39,929 nucleotides of DNA from Chrysochromulina tobinii (GCA_001275005.1 JWZX01003328.1:1-39929); one strand, 5' to 3'. Shown: positions 20,513-29,961, numbered from the stretch's first letter. Notes: a model not told the origin generated them from the sequence alone. Made by a program: numbers and translations.

Positions 20513-21898
20513 ATGTGCCCACGACGGCCACCCGAGCGAAAAAGGGTTCCGCGTTCAATGGTGAAGGGGTTTCTCTCCTCGGTACATGCACTCATCATGG
20601 CCCACGAACAGCTCTTCACCTACACTGTCTCCTTTGGGAGCTTCTACTTGTTTGTCCTGATCTCCTTCCAGATGGTCAAGTCACCTGACTTCAGACGTGA
20701 CCGCGACAGGCTGTCGCGGCTGGTGCACGCCTGCGTCGTTGGTGACGAAGATATCAAGCGGAAGGGAGGCGGAGCTTTCGATGCTGACGAGTCAAGACCC
20801 GAAAGCTTTGCCGCGTCCGCGATGCGGCTGACCGTGTGCTCGGTCGGCATCCAGGTGAGCTACCTGCTCTGGGGTCTGATGCAGGAGCGCATCATGACGA
20901 AGCCGTACGAGACCGGGGAGCTCTTTCGCAGCAGCAAGTTCCTCGTCTTCGCCAATCGCATCCTCGCACTCTTCGCGGCCTGGGCGATGATGTGCTACAC
21001 AGGTGAGCCCGTGGTGCGCTGCGCCAATGGCGCGCCGCTGTACAAGTTCTCGTACTCGTCAGTGTCGAACATCATGTCCTCGGTGTGCCAGTACGAGGCG
21101 CTCAAGTTCGTCTCGTTCCCGACACAGGTGCTCGCCAAGTCGTGCAAGATGGTACCCACCATGCTCATGGGCTACGTCGTGTCGCGCCGCGTGCACGCCT
21201 GCTTCGAGTACGTGGTGGCAATGGGCGTCACGGCGGGCGCAGCCATGTTTAAGCTGTTTGAGACAAACGACGCACCGGTGAAAAACACCGAGCTTTGGGG
21301 CATCATCCTTATCACCGTGTACATGGTGCGTGACTCATTTACCTCCAACTGGCAGTCGGCTGTCTTCAAGGAGTACAAGGTCTCCTCGACAGCGATGATG
21401 CTCTACGCCAACCTCTTCTCCTCGGCGTTCACAGCTCTTGGGCTGGTGCTCACGCTCGAGGGGGTGACGGTGTACGCCTTCCTCGTGGCCAACCCCTCGT
21501 GCGTGCTCCATATCGTCACCATGGCCATCTGCTCCGCTGTCGGCCAGCTCTTCATCTTCTACACCATCAAACGGTTCGGACCAGTTGCGTTCGCGACCAT
21601 TCAGACCGTGCGCCAGTTCCTCTCAGTCGTGCTCTCGATCCTCTTCTTCGCGCATCCGATCAATCTGATGATGGGCTGTGGCATCGCCATCGTCTTCCTC
21701 TCGCTCGGAGCGGAGGTCTTCCATCAGTGGAGGAGGAAGCGCACCTCGCCCGGCCACAAGCCAGAGCCCCTCACGCCGCCCTCTGAGCTCGAGAGCCAGC
21801 GTGACGCGGACAGCATGTCGGATGTGGGCGACCATGCCGGCGATCGCTCAGACCAGCCCTCGGCGGCGCTCCTCCGCCCCTCGGCCGCGCGGTGGTGA
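20513..21898 (+). CDS. PAPS transporter, SLC35B2/B3-like
   Basis: The 461-residue protein runs from the ATG at 20513; the ATG at 20558 is an alternative start. The UAA/SLC35B family moves PAPS (active sulfate) into the Golgi lumen in exchange for nucleotide. Diagnostic stretches shared with animal PAPS transporters are GIQVSYLLWGLMQERIMT, QYEALKFVSFPTQVLAKSCK, VPTMLMGYVVSRR, VRDSFTSNWQSAVF and GQLFIFYTIKRFGPVAF. About ten hydrophobic segments are visible, with a basic/acidic loop (residues about 62-105) between the first helix and the core. The C-terminal tail is Ser/Pro/Asp-rich and follows EVFHQWRRKR. It is intronless. Its substrate call rests on the strong motif match. Golgi sulfation of glycans or lipids is the expected use. 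Confidence 0.9.
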   Translation: MCPRRPPERKRVPRSMVKGFLSSVHALIMAHEQLFTYTVSFGSFYLFVLISFQMVKSPDFRRDRDRLSRLVHACVVGDEDIKRKGGGAFDADESRPESFAASAMRLTVCSVGIQVSYLLWGLMQERIMTKPYETGELFRSSKFLVFANRILALFAAWAMMCYTGEPVVRCANGAPLYKFSYSSVSNIMSSVCQYEALKFVSFPTQVLAKSCKMVPTMLMGYVVSRRVHACFEYVVAMGVTAGAAMFKLFETNDAPVKNTELWGIILITVYMVRDSFTSNWQSAVFKEYKVSSTAMMLYANLFSSAFTALGLVLTLEGVTVYAFLVANPSCVLHIVTMAICSAVGQLFIFYTIKRFGPVAFATIQTVRQFLSVVLSILFFAHPINLMMGCGIAIVFLSLGAEVFHQWRRKRTSPGHKPEPLTPPSELESQRDADSMSDVGDHAGDRSDQPSAALLRPSAARW

Positions 21899-22576
21899 AT
21901 CTCGACCGCCCTTGGCGGCCGGCTTGGAGAGACACACCCGCCGCACCCGGGTGTGTTGGGCGACACACAGCCCCCCCGCGCAGTTTGAGATACGCGTACT
22001 TGTCGCAAGTTGGAGATTTTTAGTAGATAGCAAGGGTCATTCTACAAAAGTTTGAGGTATTTCCTTAATCCTTTGTCGTAAGGTATCTGGATAGCAGCTG
22101 CCCGCTCACGCGTCTCAGGCTACTACATAGAGGGGCGGCCGCGGACCCGCGCGGTTACCGTTAGTCGGAATATAATAATTTATTTAAATCGGCACCGGCC
22201 GGGCCCGGCCGGTTATTCTAGTTTCGATTAGGGCCCGGACGACCCTTACCGACCTGTTTGGCGGAACACGTTTATTCTCGTTTGAATGAGGGTGTACAGG
22301 GTCCGGCTAGGCGCCGGGTAATAACTAATTTGTAACATGCGTACGACATCGGCGTACGACATCTTCGGCGTACTACTGGTCTAGCCTTTCCCGCGGATTG
22401 GATTCCCCAGCTCCACCCCAGCACCCACTGCACGCCTTGTCCCCCATCCATCCCGTGAGCCGTGTGGCTGCCACGCCGGATCGCCCTCGGCCAAAGCAAT
22501 CAGGTAGCTGCCAACCCGTGTGCGCTGCGTCTTCTACGTTTGGGAGGTGATACTAGTAAACATGTGGGTGAATGGA
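21899..22576. other. Spacer between convergent genes, AT-rich core with GC palindrome
   Basis: This 678-bp stretch should hold two 3' UTRs. The core (22160-22190) is very AT-rich (TATAATAATTTATTTAAAT) and directly abuts a 20-bp palindrome at 22194-22213. Short direct repeats CGTACGACATC lie near 22341-22365. No gene is recognised. Confidence 0.45.
22194..22213. repeat. 20-bp perfect GC palindrome
   Basis: ACCGGCCGGGCCCGGCCGGT is fully self-complementary and follows an AT-rich tract in the spacer between convergent genes. It could extrude a cruciform or act in 3'-end formation, but no poly-T follows as in a bacterial terminator. Confidence 0.7.
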
Positions 22577-24715
22577 TCATGCGCATGGCTGAACACCGAG
22601 CTGGAGCAGCTGCGAGCGCAGCGCATCGAGGGAGCGCCCCATCTGCAGCGTCGCGTCGTGCTGAGCGTCGTGCAGCTCGATGGGTGGACCGAAAGGCATC
22701 TGGACGTCCGCCGTCGAAGACGAGTATGGATGCACGCGTGAGATCACGTGCGCCGAGCCCATGTGCAAGTGCGAGTCGAGCAAGGGCGAGTCGACAGCAT
22801 CATGGACGGCTCGCATCATGGACGGCACCCCCGCCGCCACGCCGAACGCCACCGGACCGCCGCCCGGACCGCCGCGGGTCGAGCCGGCGCTGGTGGAGGC
22901 GACGGCGCTCGGGTGGTATGCTTGCGGCCACGATGGGACCATCACGTGCAGCGCTTGCCCCGGCGCTGGCGGTGCCCGCGACGGCGCCCGCGCGCCCAGC
23001 AGCATCTGTGCCGGTAAGTTTTCCGGCAGATCCTGGGGCTGCTTGGCAGGCTGATCGACGGCCTTGGCAACGTGCCACTGCCACGCGGGCCCCGGCGCCG
23101 GAGTGGTTGGATGCGAAGGTAGCGGCAGCGCGGGTGCCGCCATCATCACCGGCGTCTGATGCCCCTGCATCTGCATCCAGTAATTGTGGGCATGCGAGGC
23201 GACCTGCACGGGTGGGCGCGTGAGTGCACGGGCGTGCGCGTGAGGAGCGCTCCATCCCTTGCCAAACATCTCGGGCTCGTGCAAGAAGCGCGTGTGCTCG
23301 TCTTTGCTCCGCGCCGGCGCGGGCGCTGCGAGGAGAGCGGGTGATCGTTCGTCATGCTCTGGCGATCTCATGCGAGGAGATCGTTCGCCATGCTCTCCGG
23401 AGGCGGCGTTCGCGGCGGCTGAAGTTCCCTCAGCGGCCACCGCCGTGGCAGCCGCCGCGGTGGTGGCAGCCGCCGCGGTGCTTGCTGCCGCGGTTCCGGC
23501 CGCCATCTCGCCATGCTGTGGCAGCGCCGCACCTCGGACCTTCACACCTCGGACCTTCACACCGCGGCCGTCCTTCGCGACTCGGACGTGCGCGACGGCC
23601 GAAGGCGCTGGCAGCGGCAAGGCCGTGGCAACGACAGCCGATGCCGCGGTGCACGCGGCGCCCGCAGTCTCCTGCGTTGGTGAGATCGGCGAGAGATCTT
23701 CCGGAGCCGGAGCGCCGTGGTTACGCAGCTGGAGCAGGCGCGAGAGGTGTGAAGGACGGCCGCGCTTCACGACGGGCGGAGGCAGGCACTTATGGGCGAT
23801 CCCAAACCGGCGGCAGCGCGAGCATGGTTGCTCACGGTCGCAGAGGACCTTGGCCGCACGGCAGGTCGCGCACGGCCGGGGGAGCTCTTCAGATGCACTG
23901 ATGGCTTCCATCTTGACATTGGGGAGCAGTGTCCATTCAGCGGCGTTTTTGGTGCTGGCAGTAGCAGGCAGCGATGCCTCCGCGGTCAACTTGTCAGCCA
24001 AAGCGGCGGCAGCTGCCACCGATTTTCTAACGGCCCCATCTCGGGATTCGGCGGCAGCTGTCGCCAGGTCCGGCGGCAGTCGAATCCCGAGATGGGGCTC
24101 TGATCGCATGCTAGCAGCGGCAGGGACTGCAGCGGCATCGTCAGGTGCTGAGGCAGGTGCGGAGCTGCGCGAAACAACTCGGTACGTAGCGATCTGGACG
24201 TGCTCATTGACTACCATCGGCACGGAGCCACCACACCACCGACCCTTCTTCTGACCCGACCAGTTGGTGGCCAACGGTACGTTCATGATGTCGATCGCCG
24301 ATGCGAGTACATGGAGCGCCTCAGCGCCTTGGTCCACTGCAGGCCCGCCCTGCACCTGCGTGTGAGTTGCCATGGTCCCCACCCCCAAGCTGGTCGGGAC
24401 GCCCATAGCACATCGCTTCGTACCGCGCTTGCTCGAATCCAGGGGCAACTCATGCAATGTGTCCCAAGGCATTCTCTGAGACGGTCCGTCACGAGACCCT
24501 TTCGCGCAGCGATTCTCCGTTGGCGTCTCGCGGAAAAGGCCAATCAATTGACGAACTTTTGGCAATATTCTTTGGCTTAAATTGGAAGGTCTGTGATGAC
24601 ACGAATACTCGGCAACCAAATCAAATACCGACGACTCACGCTTATGAACCTTCATTCCGCCGCCGCCGACACTGGTCAGATGTTCCACAGAGCTCCACAC
24701 ATCTTGAAGATCCAT
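22577..24715 (-). CDS. Zn2Cys6 (fungal-type) zinc-cluster transcription regulator
   Basis: This 712-residue protein starts at the ATG at 24715; Met at 24655 is an alternative. At about residues 280-308 lies the binuclear cluster CATCRAAKVLCDREQPCSRC then RRFGIAHKC, spacing C-X2-C-X6-C-X5-C-X2-C-X8-C, which binds two zinc ions. It is followed by a basic, AT-hook-like KRGRPSHLSRLLQ. The rest is Ala/Pro/Gln/His-rich and mostly low complexity, with local duplications (VKVRGVKVRG and HGERSP/HDERSP). No fungal transcription-factor middle domain is visible. Zn2Cys6 factors are mostly fungal but also occur in some protists. The start is only 30 bp from the upstream SDR stop on the same strand, so the 5' UTR is very short or the true start is further in. 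Confidence 0.8.
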   Translation of the reverse strand: MDLQDVWSSVEHLTSVGGGGMKVHKRESSVFDLVAEYSCHHRPSNLSQRILPKVRQLIGLFRETPTENRCAKGSRDGPSQRMPWDTLHELPLDSSKRGTKRCAMGVPTSLGVGTMATHTQVQGGPAVDQGAEALHVLASAIDIMNVPLATNWSGQKKGRWCGGSVPMVVNEHVQIATYRVVSRSSAPASAPDDAAAVPAAASMRSEPHLGIRLPPDLATAAAESRDGAVRKSVAAAAALADKLTAEASLPATASTKNAAEWTLLPNVKMEAISASEELPRPCATCRAAKVLCDREQPCSRCRRFGIAHKCLPPPVVKRGRPSHLSRLLQLRNHGAPAPEDLSPISPTQETAGAACTAASAVVATALPLPAPSAVAHVRVAKDGRGVKVRGVKVRGAALPQHGEMAAGTAAASTAAAATTAAAATAVAAEGTSAAANAASGEHGERSPRMRSPEHDERSPALLAAPAPARSKDEHTRFLHEPEMFGKGWSAPHAHARALTRPPVQVASHAHNYWMQMQGHQTPVMMAAPALPLPSHPTTPAPGPAWQWHVAKAVDQPAKQPQDLPENLPAQMLLGARAPSRAPPAPGQALHVMVPSWPQAYHPSAVASTSAGSTRGGPGGGPVAFGVAAGVPSMMRAVHDAVDSPLLDSHLHMGSAHVISRVHPYSSSTADVQMPFGPPIELHDAQHDATLQMGRSLDALRSQLLQLGVQPCA
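24033..24098. repeat. 18-bp perfect inverted repeat inside coding sequence
   Basis: GCCCCATCTCGGGATTCG (24033-24050) and its exact complement (24081-24098) flank a 30-base loop within the Zn2Cys6 gene, residues about 206-228. This would be a strong hairpin in DNA or mRNA. The loop contains GGCGGCAG near each end. It is not needed for any visible protein motif. Confidence 0.9.
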
Positions 24716-24744
24716 CCGATACAAGTACAATTGTATGGAGGGTC

Positions 24745-25584
24745 TCACTGCAGGGACGGCGCGCCGAGGCTCGGGCCGACGCGAGCGACGACCTTAGCAG
24801 CCGCTTGGTTGGTCGCAAGCACGATGAGGTCGGCGATCTGGACGTGCTTGGGGCGCGTCGCGGCGTACATGACATTGTCCGCAATGTCGGCAGCGACGAG
24901 CGGCTCGATGTCCTCATACACCTTGTCGGCCGTCGCTTGGTCGCCGCCGAAGCGCACTACCGAGAAATCGGTCTTCACCATGCCAGGGCTGATGGCGGTG
25001 ACGCGGATCGGGGTGCCCACTAGATCGTGCCGCGCAGCCATCGTGAACGCGTTTACAGCGTACTTCGTCGCGCAGTACACACTGCCTCCTGCATAGGCCT
25101 CGTGCCCGGCGATGCTGCCGATGTTGATGAGGTGGCCACTCCCGCGCGCACGCATTCCAGGCAGGAAAGCAGAACAGAAGGCGATCAGCCCAGTGACGTT
25201 CGTCGATATCATCTGCGCCACGTCACTCATTTTGTTGTCTGCGGCACCGGCAACCCCCAGTGCGAGGCCGGCATTGTTGACAAGGATGTTGACGTTTGCG
25301 TACGCAGGCGGCAACTGCGCGGGCAGCGCCTCGATTGCGGCCACATCCTGCACGTCGAGCGTCACGCAGTGCGGCTCCACGATCGACGGGTAGGCCTCCT
25401 TGAGCGCAGCCGATAGTGTGGCAAGGCGCTCAGTGCGGCGACCGATGAGGACGAGCACCGCGCCCGCCTCCGCAAAGCGCCACGCGCAGGCCTCGCCGAT
25501 GCCAGCGCTGGCACCCGTAATCAACGCAACCTGGCCGCTGATGTCGAGCGTACTATAAAGCGGCTTGGAGGCCGACAAGGACAT
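24745..25584 (-). CDS. Classical short-chain dehydrogenase (YdfG/Ymr226c-like)
   Basis: This 279-residue protein starts at the ATG at 25584. It has the Rossmann signature VALITGASAGIGEACAWRFA, the GRR motif that favours NADP, NILVNNAGLALG, the catalytic Ser in INIGSIAGHEAY, YCATK (Tyr-X3-Lys), and SPGMVKTDF after the active site. GVAGAADNKMSDVAQMISTN and the IEPLVAADIADNVMYAATRP tail closely resemble the NADP-dependent 3-hydroxy acid dehydrogenase group (E. coli YdfG, yeast Ymr226c). The expected reaction is oxidation of short hydroxy acids such as L-allo-threonine or serine. No targeting sequence is apparent. Confidence 0.9.
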   Translation of the reverse strand: MSLSASKPLYSTLDISGQVALITGASAGIGEACAWRFAEAGAVLVLIGRRTERLATLSAALKEAYPSIVEPHCVTLDVQDVAAIEALPAQLPPAYANVNILVNNAGLALGVAGAADNKMSDVAQMISTNVTGLIAFCSAFLPGMRARGSGHLINIGSIAGHEAYAGGSVYCATKYAVNAFTMAARHDLVGTPIRVTAISPGMVKTDFSVVRFGGDQATADKVYEDIEPLVAADIADNVMYAATRPKHVQIADLIVLATNQAAAKVVARVGPSLGAPSLQ

Positions 25585-25835
25585 CGCGCTCGGAGGCGTC
25601 TGATCGCGTCCGCTTTTGTGGAATGTTGTGTGGATGGGCCCCGGCCCCCGCCGAAACGCAAAACGAATTCAAATGATTGTAAGTTACACATAGAAACAAC
25701 CTCAGTCAGTCAAAGTCAATTTCGTCGCGGTCCCCGCCCCGCGCTCACCACACCGTCTCAGAGGACGGCTCCGCGGGCCCTCGGTCAACACAAGTCAGAG
25801 CGTTACGTTCTCCCGCGCTCGCTCTCGCAAAGCTC

Positions 25836-26879
25836 TCAGCTTGAGCTTCGGCGGAAGAGGCGACGCAGGAATCCCCGCATGGGAGTGGCAGGGACGCCGC
25901 CCATCGATGTGAGAGCGCCCTGCGCCACTGAGAGCTCACGCTCCGTTGGCGCCGCGCCGCGCTCCCGGCCCACCTTGCCCGCGTCCACCTCCTCGTATGT
26001 GCGACCCATTTCAAGTTTCGTCGCGTCCTGCTGCTCGCCGGGAAGCATCTGCTGAAGCACACGGTACGAGGCTTCAACGGCCGCCTCGGACGGGGGCGCC
26101 TTGTCAGATGCGAGCGCCTCCAGCGCCGTGCCGAGCGCGCCGGCCGGGTAGCCCGTCATCGTGAACATCTCAAACGTCTTGCCTGCTGCATGGGGCTCCT
26201 CGAGGCAGCTTACGAGCACCTCGGCCAGGTCGTCAGGGTTGGTGCGGCCGACAGCGACGTCGCCCTGCGAGAGGATCGGGCGGCCCGCCGGCCAGGTGTC
26301 CTTCAGTCCCGTCGGCCGCACGATGCAGTACGGTGCGCCGCCCTCGCGCAGCTTCGCCTCAGCCACCATCTTCTTGTCGAGAATCGCTCCCGGGTTGAGC
26401 CGGATGATCGGGATGTCGGCGGCGCCGACGAGCTTCTTCATCTTCTCCTCACTCCATTGTGGCCGGGACACGCCCGCGCTCGAACACAGCACAACTTTGG
26501 GCGCGTTGCCACTGGCGTTGCCATTGTCAAAGGCCTTGGCAAACTCGGTCACACCGTCGATGTCGATAAGCGTACCATCAGGCTTGAAGCCCGATGCGCA
26601 CCAAATGACGGCATCTGCGCCCTCAGACATGCGTTTGATCGCCGCCGCGCAGTCGTCGCTGGCGAGGTCGCAGAAGACTAGCTCGATGCGGCCATCTCGA
26701 GGCAAAACCTCCAGTGCTTTCGCTCCGTCGCGAACCACTGCGCGCACAGTAGTGGCGGTGCCTTCCCTCTGTAACAGGCGCTGCACGACGAGGCGGCCAA
26801 CGCGACCTGTAGCTCCAGCGACCACCACCGTAGGAGGAGCGAGGGCGCTCATCAGCGCGGTGAGCACTAGCGCAGCCAT
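25836..26879 (-). CDS. NmrA/TIC62-like atypical SDR, NAD(P)-binding
   Basis: This 347-residue protein starts at the ATG at 26879 (GCCATGGC context). The N-terminus MAALVLTALMSALAPP is hydrophobic and may be part of a targeting leader. It is directly followed by TVVVAGATGRVGRLVVQRLL, the GxxGxxG dinucleotide site of atypical SDRs. Other family stretches are ADAVIWCASGFKP, VVLCSSAGVSRPQW, IPIIRLNPGAILDKKM, YCIVRPTGLKD and VGRTNPDDLAEVLVSCLEEP, as in plant and algal plastid SDRs (TIC62/HCF173-like group). The Tyr-X3-Lys catalytic pair is not evident, so it may sense redox or bind a partner rather than catalyse. The C-terminus is Ser/Arg-rich (FLRRLFRRSSS). Confidence 0.8.
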   Translation of the reverse strand: MAALVLTALMSALAPPTVVVAGATGRVGRLVVQRLLQREGTATTVRAVVRDGAKALEVLPRDGRIELVFCDLASDDCAAAIKRMSEGADAVIWCASGFKPDGTLIDIDGVTEFAKAFDNGNASGNAPKVVLCSSAGVSRPQWSEEKMKKLVGAADIPIIRLNPGAILDKKMVAEAKLREGGAPYCIVRPTGLKDTWPAGRPILSQGDVAVGRTNPDDLAEVLVSCLEEPHAAGKTFEMFTMTGYPAGALGTALEALASDKAPPSEAAVEASYRVLQQMLPGEQQDATKLEMGRTYEEVDAGKVGRERGAAPTERELSVAQGALTSMGGVPATPMRGFLRRLFRRSSS

Positions 26880-27044
26880 GGCTTGTCGGAGTGGGGCACT
26901 TCCGATCTGCTTCGTGGAAACTTCCGTAGTGCACAAGTGGACTGTGAATTTCACACCGTGGAACGGGTCTTATCGTTTGAGTTGTTTCTGACAACACGGC
27001 AGGTTGTGATTACGGGCTTGATTCGTGGTTTCGCTTCATGTGGT

Positions 27045-28286
27045 TTACTTTTGCTTCTTGGACGGAGCAGCAGCCGAAGCTTTGCCGCTGATGCTAACGG
27101 CTGGAGCCTTGCGCTTGCCAGCAGCGCCGCCGCCGCCGCTGCTGCTCCCTGAAGCGCCGGCCTTGGACTTTTTTGCGAAGGCGTCAAAGATCGCTGAGCT
27201 CGGCATGGTCTTTGCTTCTCGGGCCTTGAAGAAGCTATCGATGCGCATCTGCTGTCCCGAGCGGCTGAGCGCTTTGAGCCGCTCGACGACCTTGGCCACG
27301 CGCGCCTCGTTGAACGAGTGGCGTCCGACGAGGAAGGTGGCGAGGCCGGCGTAATCGGGCGTGCCCCAGCTGAGCGTGACGGCCGCGGGGTCAACGACCT
27401 CGGGCTGCTTGAAGGTTAGGCGAACCTCATCGATACGCCACTGATCCGCTGGAGGCAGGTCGACCGCCTTCGCGGCGCCGAGGCTGGCGGCGGCGGCCTC
27501 AATGGAGCCGTGCGTCTTGAGCAGCTTGAAAGCGGTGGTGGGGCCGACGCCGCGGATGGTGCCGCAGTAGTCGCAGCCGCACAAGATGCAGAAGTCGATG
27601 AAGACGTCCATTGACACGTCGAGCTGCGCGAGCAGCGCCTCAAGCTTGATCTCGAAAACCGGCCGCTTGGTCTGCGTGCGGCTCGACTCGGTGTCGAAGA
27701 GGTTCTTGAGCATCGTGACGGCGCCAAAGGTGAGCGCGTCCATGTCCTCGGTCGCGACTGCGTGCACGTGCCCCGACTTGTTCAGTGCCGCGCAGGTCGC
27801 CTCGGCCTCGGAGGGGGCAAGTATCACCGGGCAACCGAGCAGACGCAGCAGCTCCTGGCAGTCGGCATTCATCTGCGGCGTCGCACGCGCTGTCCGATGC
27901 GCCGCCTTCCGAATCTCCTCGGGGTCGCCACTGGCTAGTGCCCTCGCCAGCTCGCTGTCCGCCTCGTCTTTCTTCTCCTTGCGGCCGGCGAGCGTCTGTA
28001 ACTTGAGCTCGGGAGGTTTGCCGTCGAAAACGTAGACGGGCTTGATTCCGGCCTCGAGCAGCTTGAGCGTGCGGCTCAAGAAGCCCTGGATGTGCGAGGT
28101 GACTTCGCCCGAGGCGTTGGATAGATTCGACTGCGCCTCTCCCTGGCGCACGGCCACGAGGAACTGGTATAGACACATGGATGCGTCGATAGCAATCGTG
28201 AGGCCCGTCATGGCCTCGAGCTTGGTTTCTTTGATGGCCAGCGGAGCCGCGTCGGAGATGAAAGGGAACAGTCCTTTGATGCCCAT
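27045..28286 (-). CDS. FEN1: Flap endonuclease 1 (FEN1)
   Basis: This 413-residue protein begins at the conserved MGIKGLFPFI; the reading frame is open 25 codons further upstream but without an ATG there. FEN1 cuts 5' flaps in Okazaki fragment maturation and base excision repair. The N and I nuclease regions are complete: IAIDASMCLYQFL, VYVFDGKPPELK, LAPSEAEATCAAL, VATEDMDALTFG, and CGCDYCGTIRGVGP at the helix-hairpin-helix. These supply the acidic residues that bind two metal ions. A PCNA-interacting PIP box, QQMRIDSFF, lies near residue 345. The tail is basic with a Gly/Ser run and KRKAP/KKQK, a likely nuclear signal. It is intronless and shares a divergent spacer with the ankyrin/oxygenase gene. 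Confidence 0.96.
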   Translation of the reverse strand: MGIKGLFPFISDAAPLAIKETKLEAMTGLTIAIDASMCLYQFLVAVRQGEAQSNLSNASGEVTSHIQGFLSRTLKLLEAGIKPVYVFDGKPPELKLQTLAGRKEKKDEADSELARALASGDPEEIRKAAHRTARATPQMNADCQELLRLLGCPVILAPSEAEATCAALNKSGHVHAVATEDMDALTFGAVTMLKNLFDTESSRTQTKRPVFEIKLEALLAQLDVSMDVFIDFCILCGCDYCGTIRGVGPTTAFKLLKTHGSIEAAAASLGAAKAVDLPPADQWRIDEVRLTFKQPEVVDPAAVTLSWGTPDYAGLATFLVGRHSFNEARVAKVVERLKALSRSGQQMRIDSFFKAREAKTMPSSAIFDAFAKKSKAGASGSSSGGGGAAGKRKAPAVSISGKASAAAPSKKQK

Positions 28287-28730
28287 CCTGCAGTCCCGTT
28301 CCGTTACAAAGGACGGATCAAACTTGGGGAAGTGGGTCTCTCTGGAATACACGGGACTCACGGATCACACAGACACCCTGTGTATGAAATCATAGCGGAC
28401 TTTTCGTAACGCTTATAAGTGAGCGTCCGAGCTCAAAGACGCAAAAGAAGTGAGTGCAGATACTATCTAAGTTGCTGTTGGGGGCGATCCGACCCTCCCA
28501 CAAGCTACACGCAAATACTTGATACTTGTGGCCAACCACCATGTGATCGCAAAAGTGTGAGCCAGTGGCTTCGCAACTTTCCACACAACGTGAGAAAAAT
28601 GTGGTGCCCGAGTACACATGTAACTCGAGGACACATCGCGCAGGAGGACTCCCAGTGAATCTGACGAGTTGAGATCCCGTCCGTGTGGGTGTTAACACCG
28701 ATCACCGTGTACGCAAGTAGAGTCTCATGC
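28287..28730. promoter_or_regulatory. Divergent spacer, FEN1 / ankyrin-oxygenase gene
   Basis: This 444-bp stretch lies between two divergent genes. Composition is mixed and open frames have no family features. It presumably contains both promoters. The 3' part up to 28730 lies directly before the ATG chosen for the next gene, so a 5' exon cannot be excluded. Confidence 0.35.
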
Positions 28731-29961
28731 ATGCCGCTTAAAGTGCCGGGCACACCGGCAAACGCCAAATCTCCGAGTCGAGGCCGAAAAAGTACCCGGC
28801 CATCAGAGAAACCGAACCACCTCCCCTTGCCCTCCTGCCGATCCTGGATGACGAGTTCCAGAATAGGTGTCGCGACAAGTGCTGCGAACCTGCTGCTGCG
28901 CTCGGCAGCAGCATCGCTCAACCCAGTCTTGGTTCAATGTGCCCTTGACATCGGAGCCAGCCCGCTGAGCACGAGTACTCTTGACCGCACGGCACTCATG
29001 CTGGCAATCATGAATGGTGGTGACCACGCGGCGACGCTCAATGTGGTTATCAGGCTGGTTGCCAGCGATGGCACCGCCGTCAACCATCAGAGCGCAACAG
29101 CTGGGCTCACCGCGCTGATGCTCGCTGCACTTTTGGGGATGCCAGCGGTTGTTCAAGCCTTGATCGAGGCGGGTGCTAAGGTGAGGCTTGACTATACACC
29201 GCCCTGGCCGCATCTGGTGCTGAGCGCAACAGCACCTACCCTGAGGACCACGTGGTGCCGATCGTCCCGCATCCGCCTGCTGTAACTTTGCTCAGGTCGA
29301 GACCGTTTGCCATCGTGGCGAGACTGCCTGGTGCAAAGCGCAGGCAGGGTCCAAGGTGAGCCACTGCACTCGCGCGACGATCATGAGAATATTGGGAGAC
29401 GCTGGCAACCCGCTGTGCAAACCGCCGGAGTCTTCGGTTGCAGTCACGGGGCCCGTGTACCTGCACGGCCTCATGGACGCTGCGTTGATGGCCGCGGTGC
29501 GTGAAGCGCTACACTCGACCCCACCCGAGCAGGTGCATGCGGGCAAATTTTACGCCAAGCGCACATTTGTGCGTGACCGGTCACTGGGCGAGCGCATCCT
29601 TGCGGCACTGCCCGAGGAGCTTGGCTTCCGTGGCTGTGTGTCCGACATGCGATTCTATGATTATCCTCTCGGCGGCTTCATCGCGCCGCATCTTGACGAA
29701 GCACACTGCTGTAAGGAGACTGGTCGCATCTCGACCACCACGTTCCTCCTCTATCTCCTGGGCGTGCCAGAGGGCGAGGGGGGCGAGACTGTCTTTCTCG
29801 ACCGCTTGCCGAAGGACTGCCTTGAAGGCGAGGACCCGCGCGTCTTGCAGTCGTTTGTCCCGGTTGAAGGCTCGATCTTGCTGTTCCCACACGTGATGCC
29901 ACACCAGGGACGCGCTGTTGGAACTCACCGTAAACTGCTGCTGAGGGGGGATTTGTATTGA
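28731..29961 (+). CDS. Ankyrin-repeat / 2-oxoglutarate Fe(II) oxygenase fusion
   Basis: Exons 28731-29180 and 29296-29961 give 371 residues. After a basic Ser/Pro-rich leader there are ankyrin-like repeats: VQCALDIGASPLSTSTLDRT-ALMLAI, then ATAGLTALMLAALLGMPAVV-QALIEAGAK. Splicing AAG|GTGAGG to CTCAG|GTCGAG adds VETVCHRGETAWCKAQAGSK and then ATIMRILGDAGNP, which continue the repeat. The C-terminal 190 residues are a prolyl-4-hydroxylase-like oxygenase: RFYDYPLGGFIAPHLDEAHC holds the H-X-D iron ligands, GEGGETVFLD is the conserved turn, and FPHVMPHQGRAV with HRKLLLRGDLY supplies the distal His and a basic 2-oxoglutarate-binding residue. There is no signal peptide, so it is probably a cytosolic or nuclear protein hydroxylase. 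The N-terminal leader and exact start are uncertain. Confidence 0.78.

Noticed and set aside
22194-22213. GC palindrome as a rho-independent terminator
   Set aside because: The genome is eukaryotic and no T-run follows.
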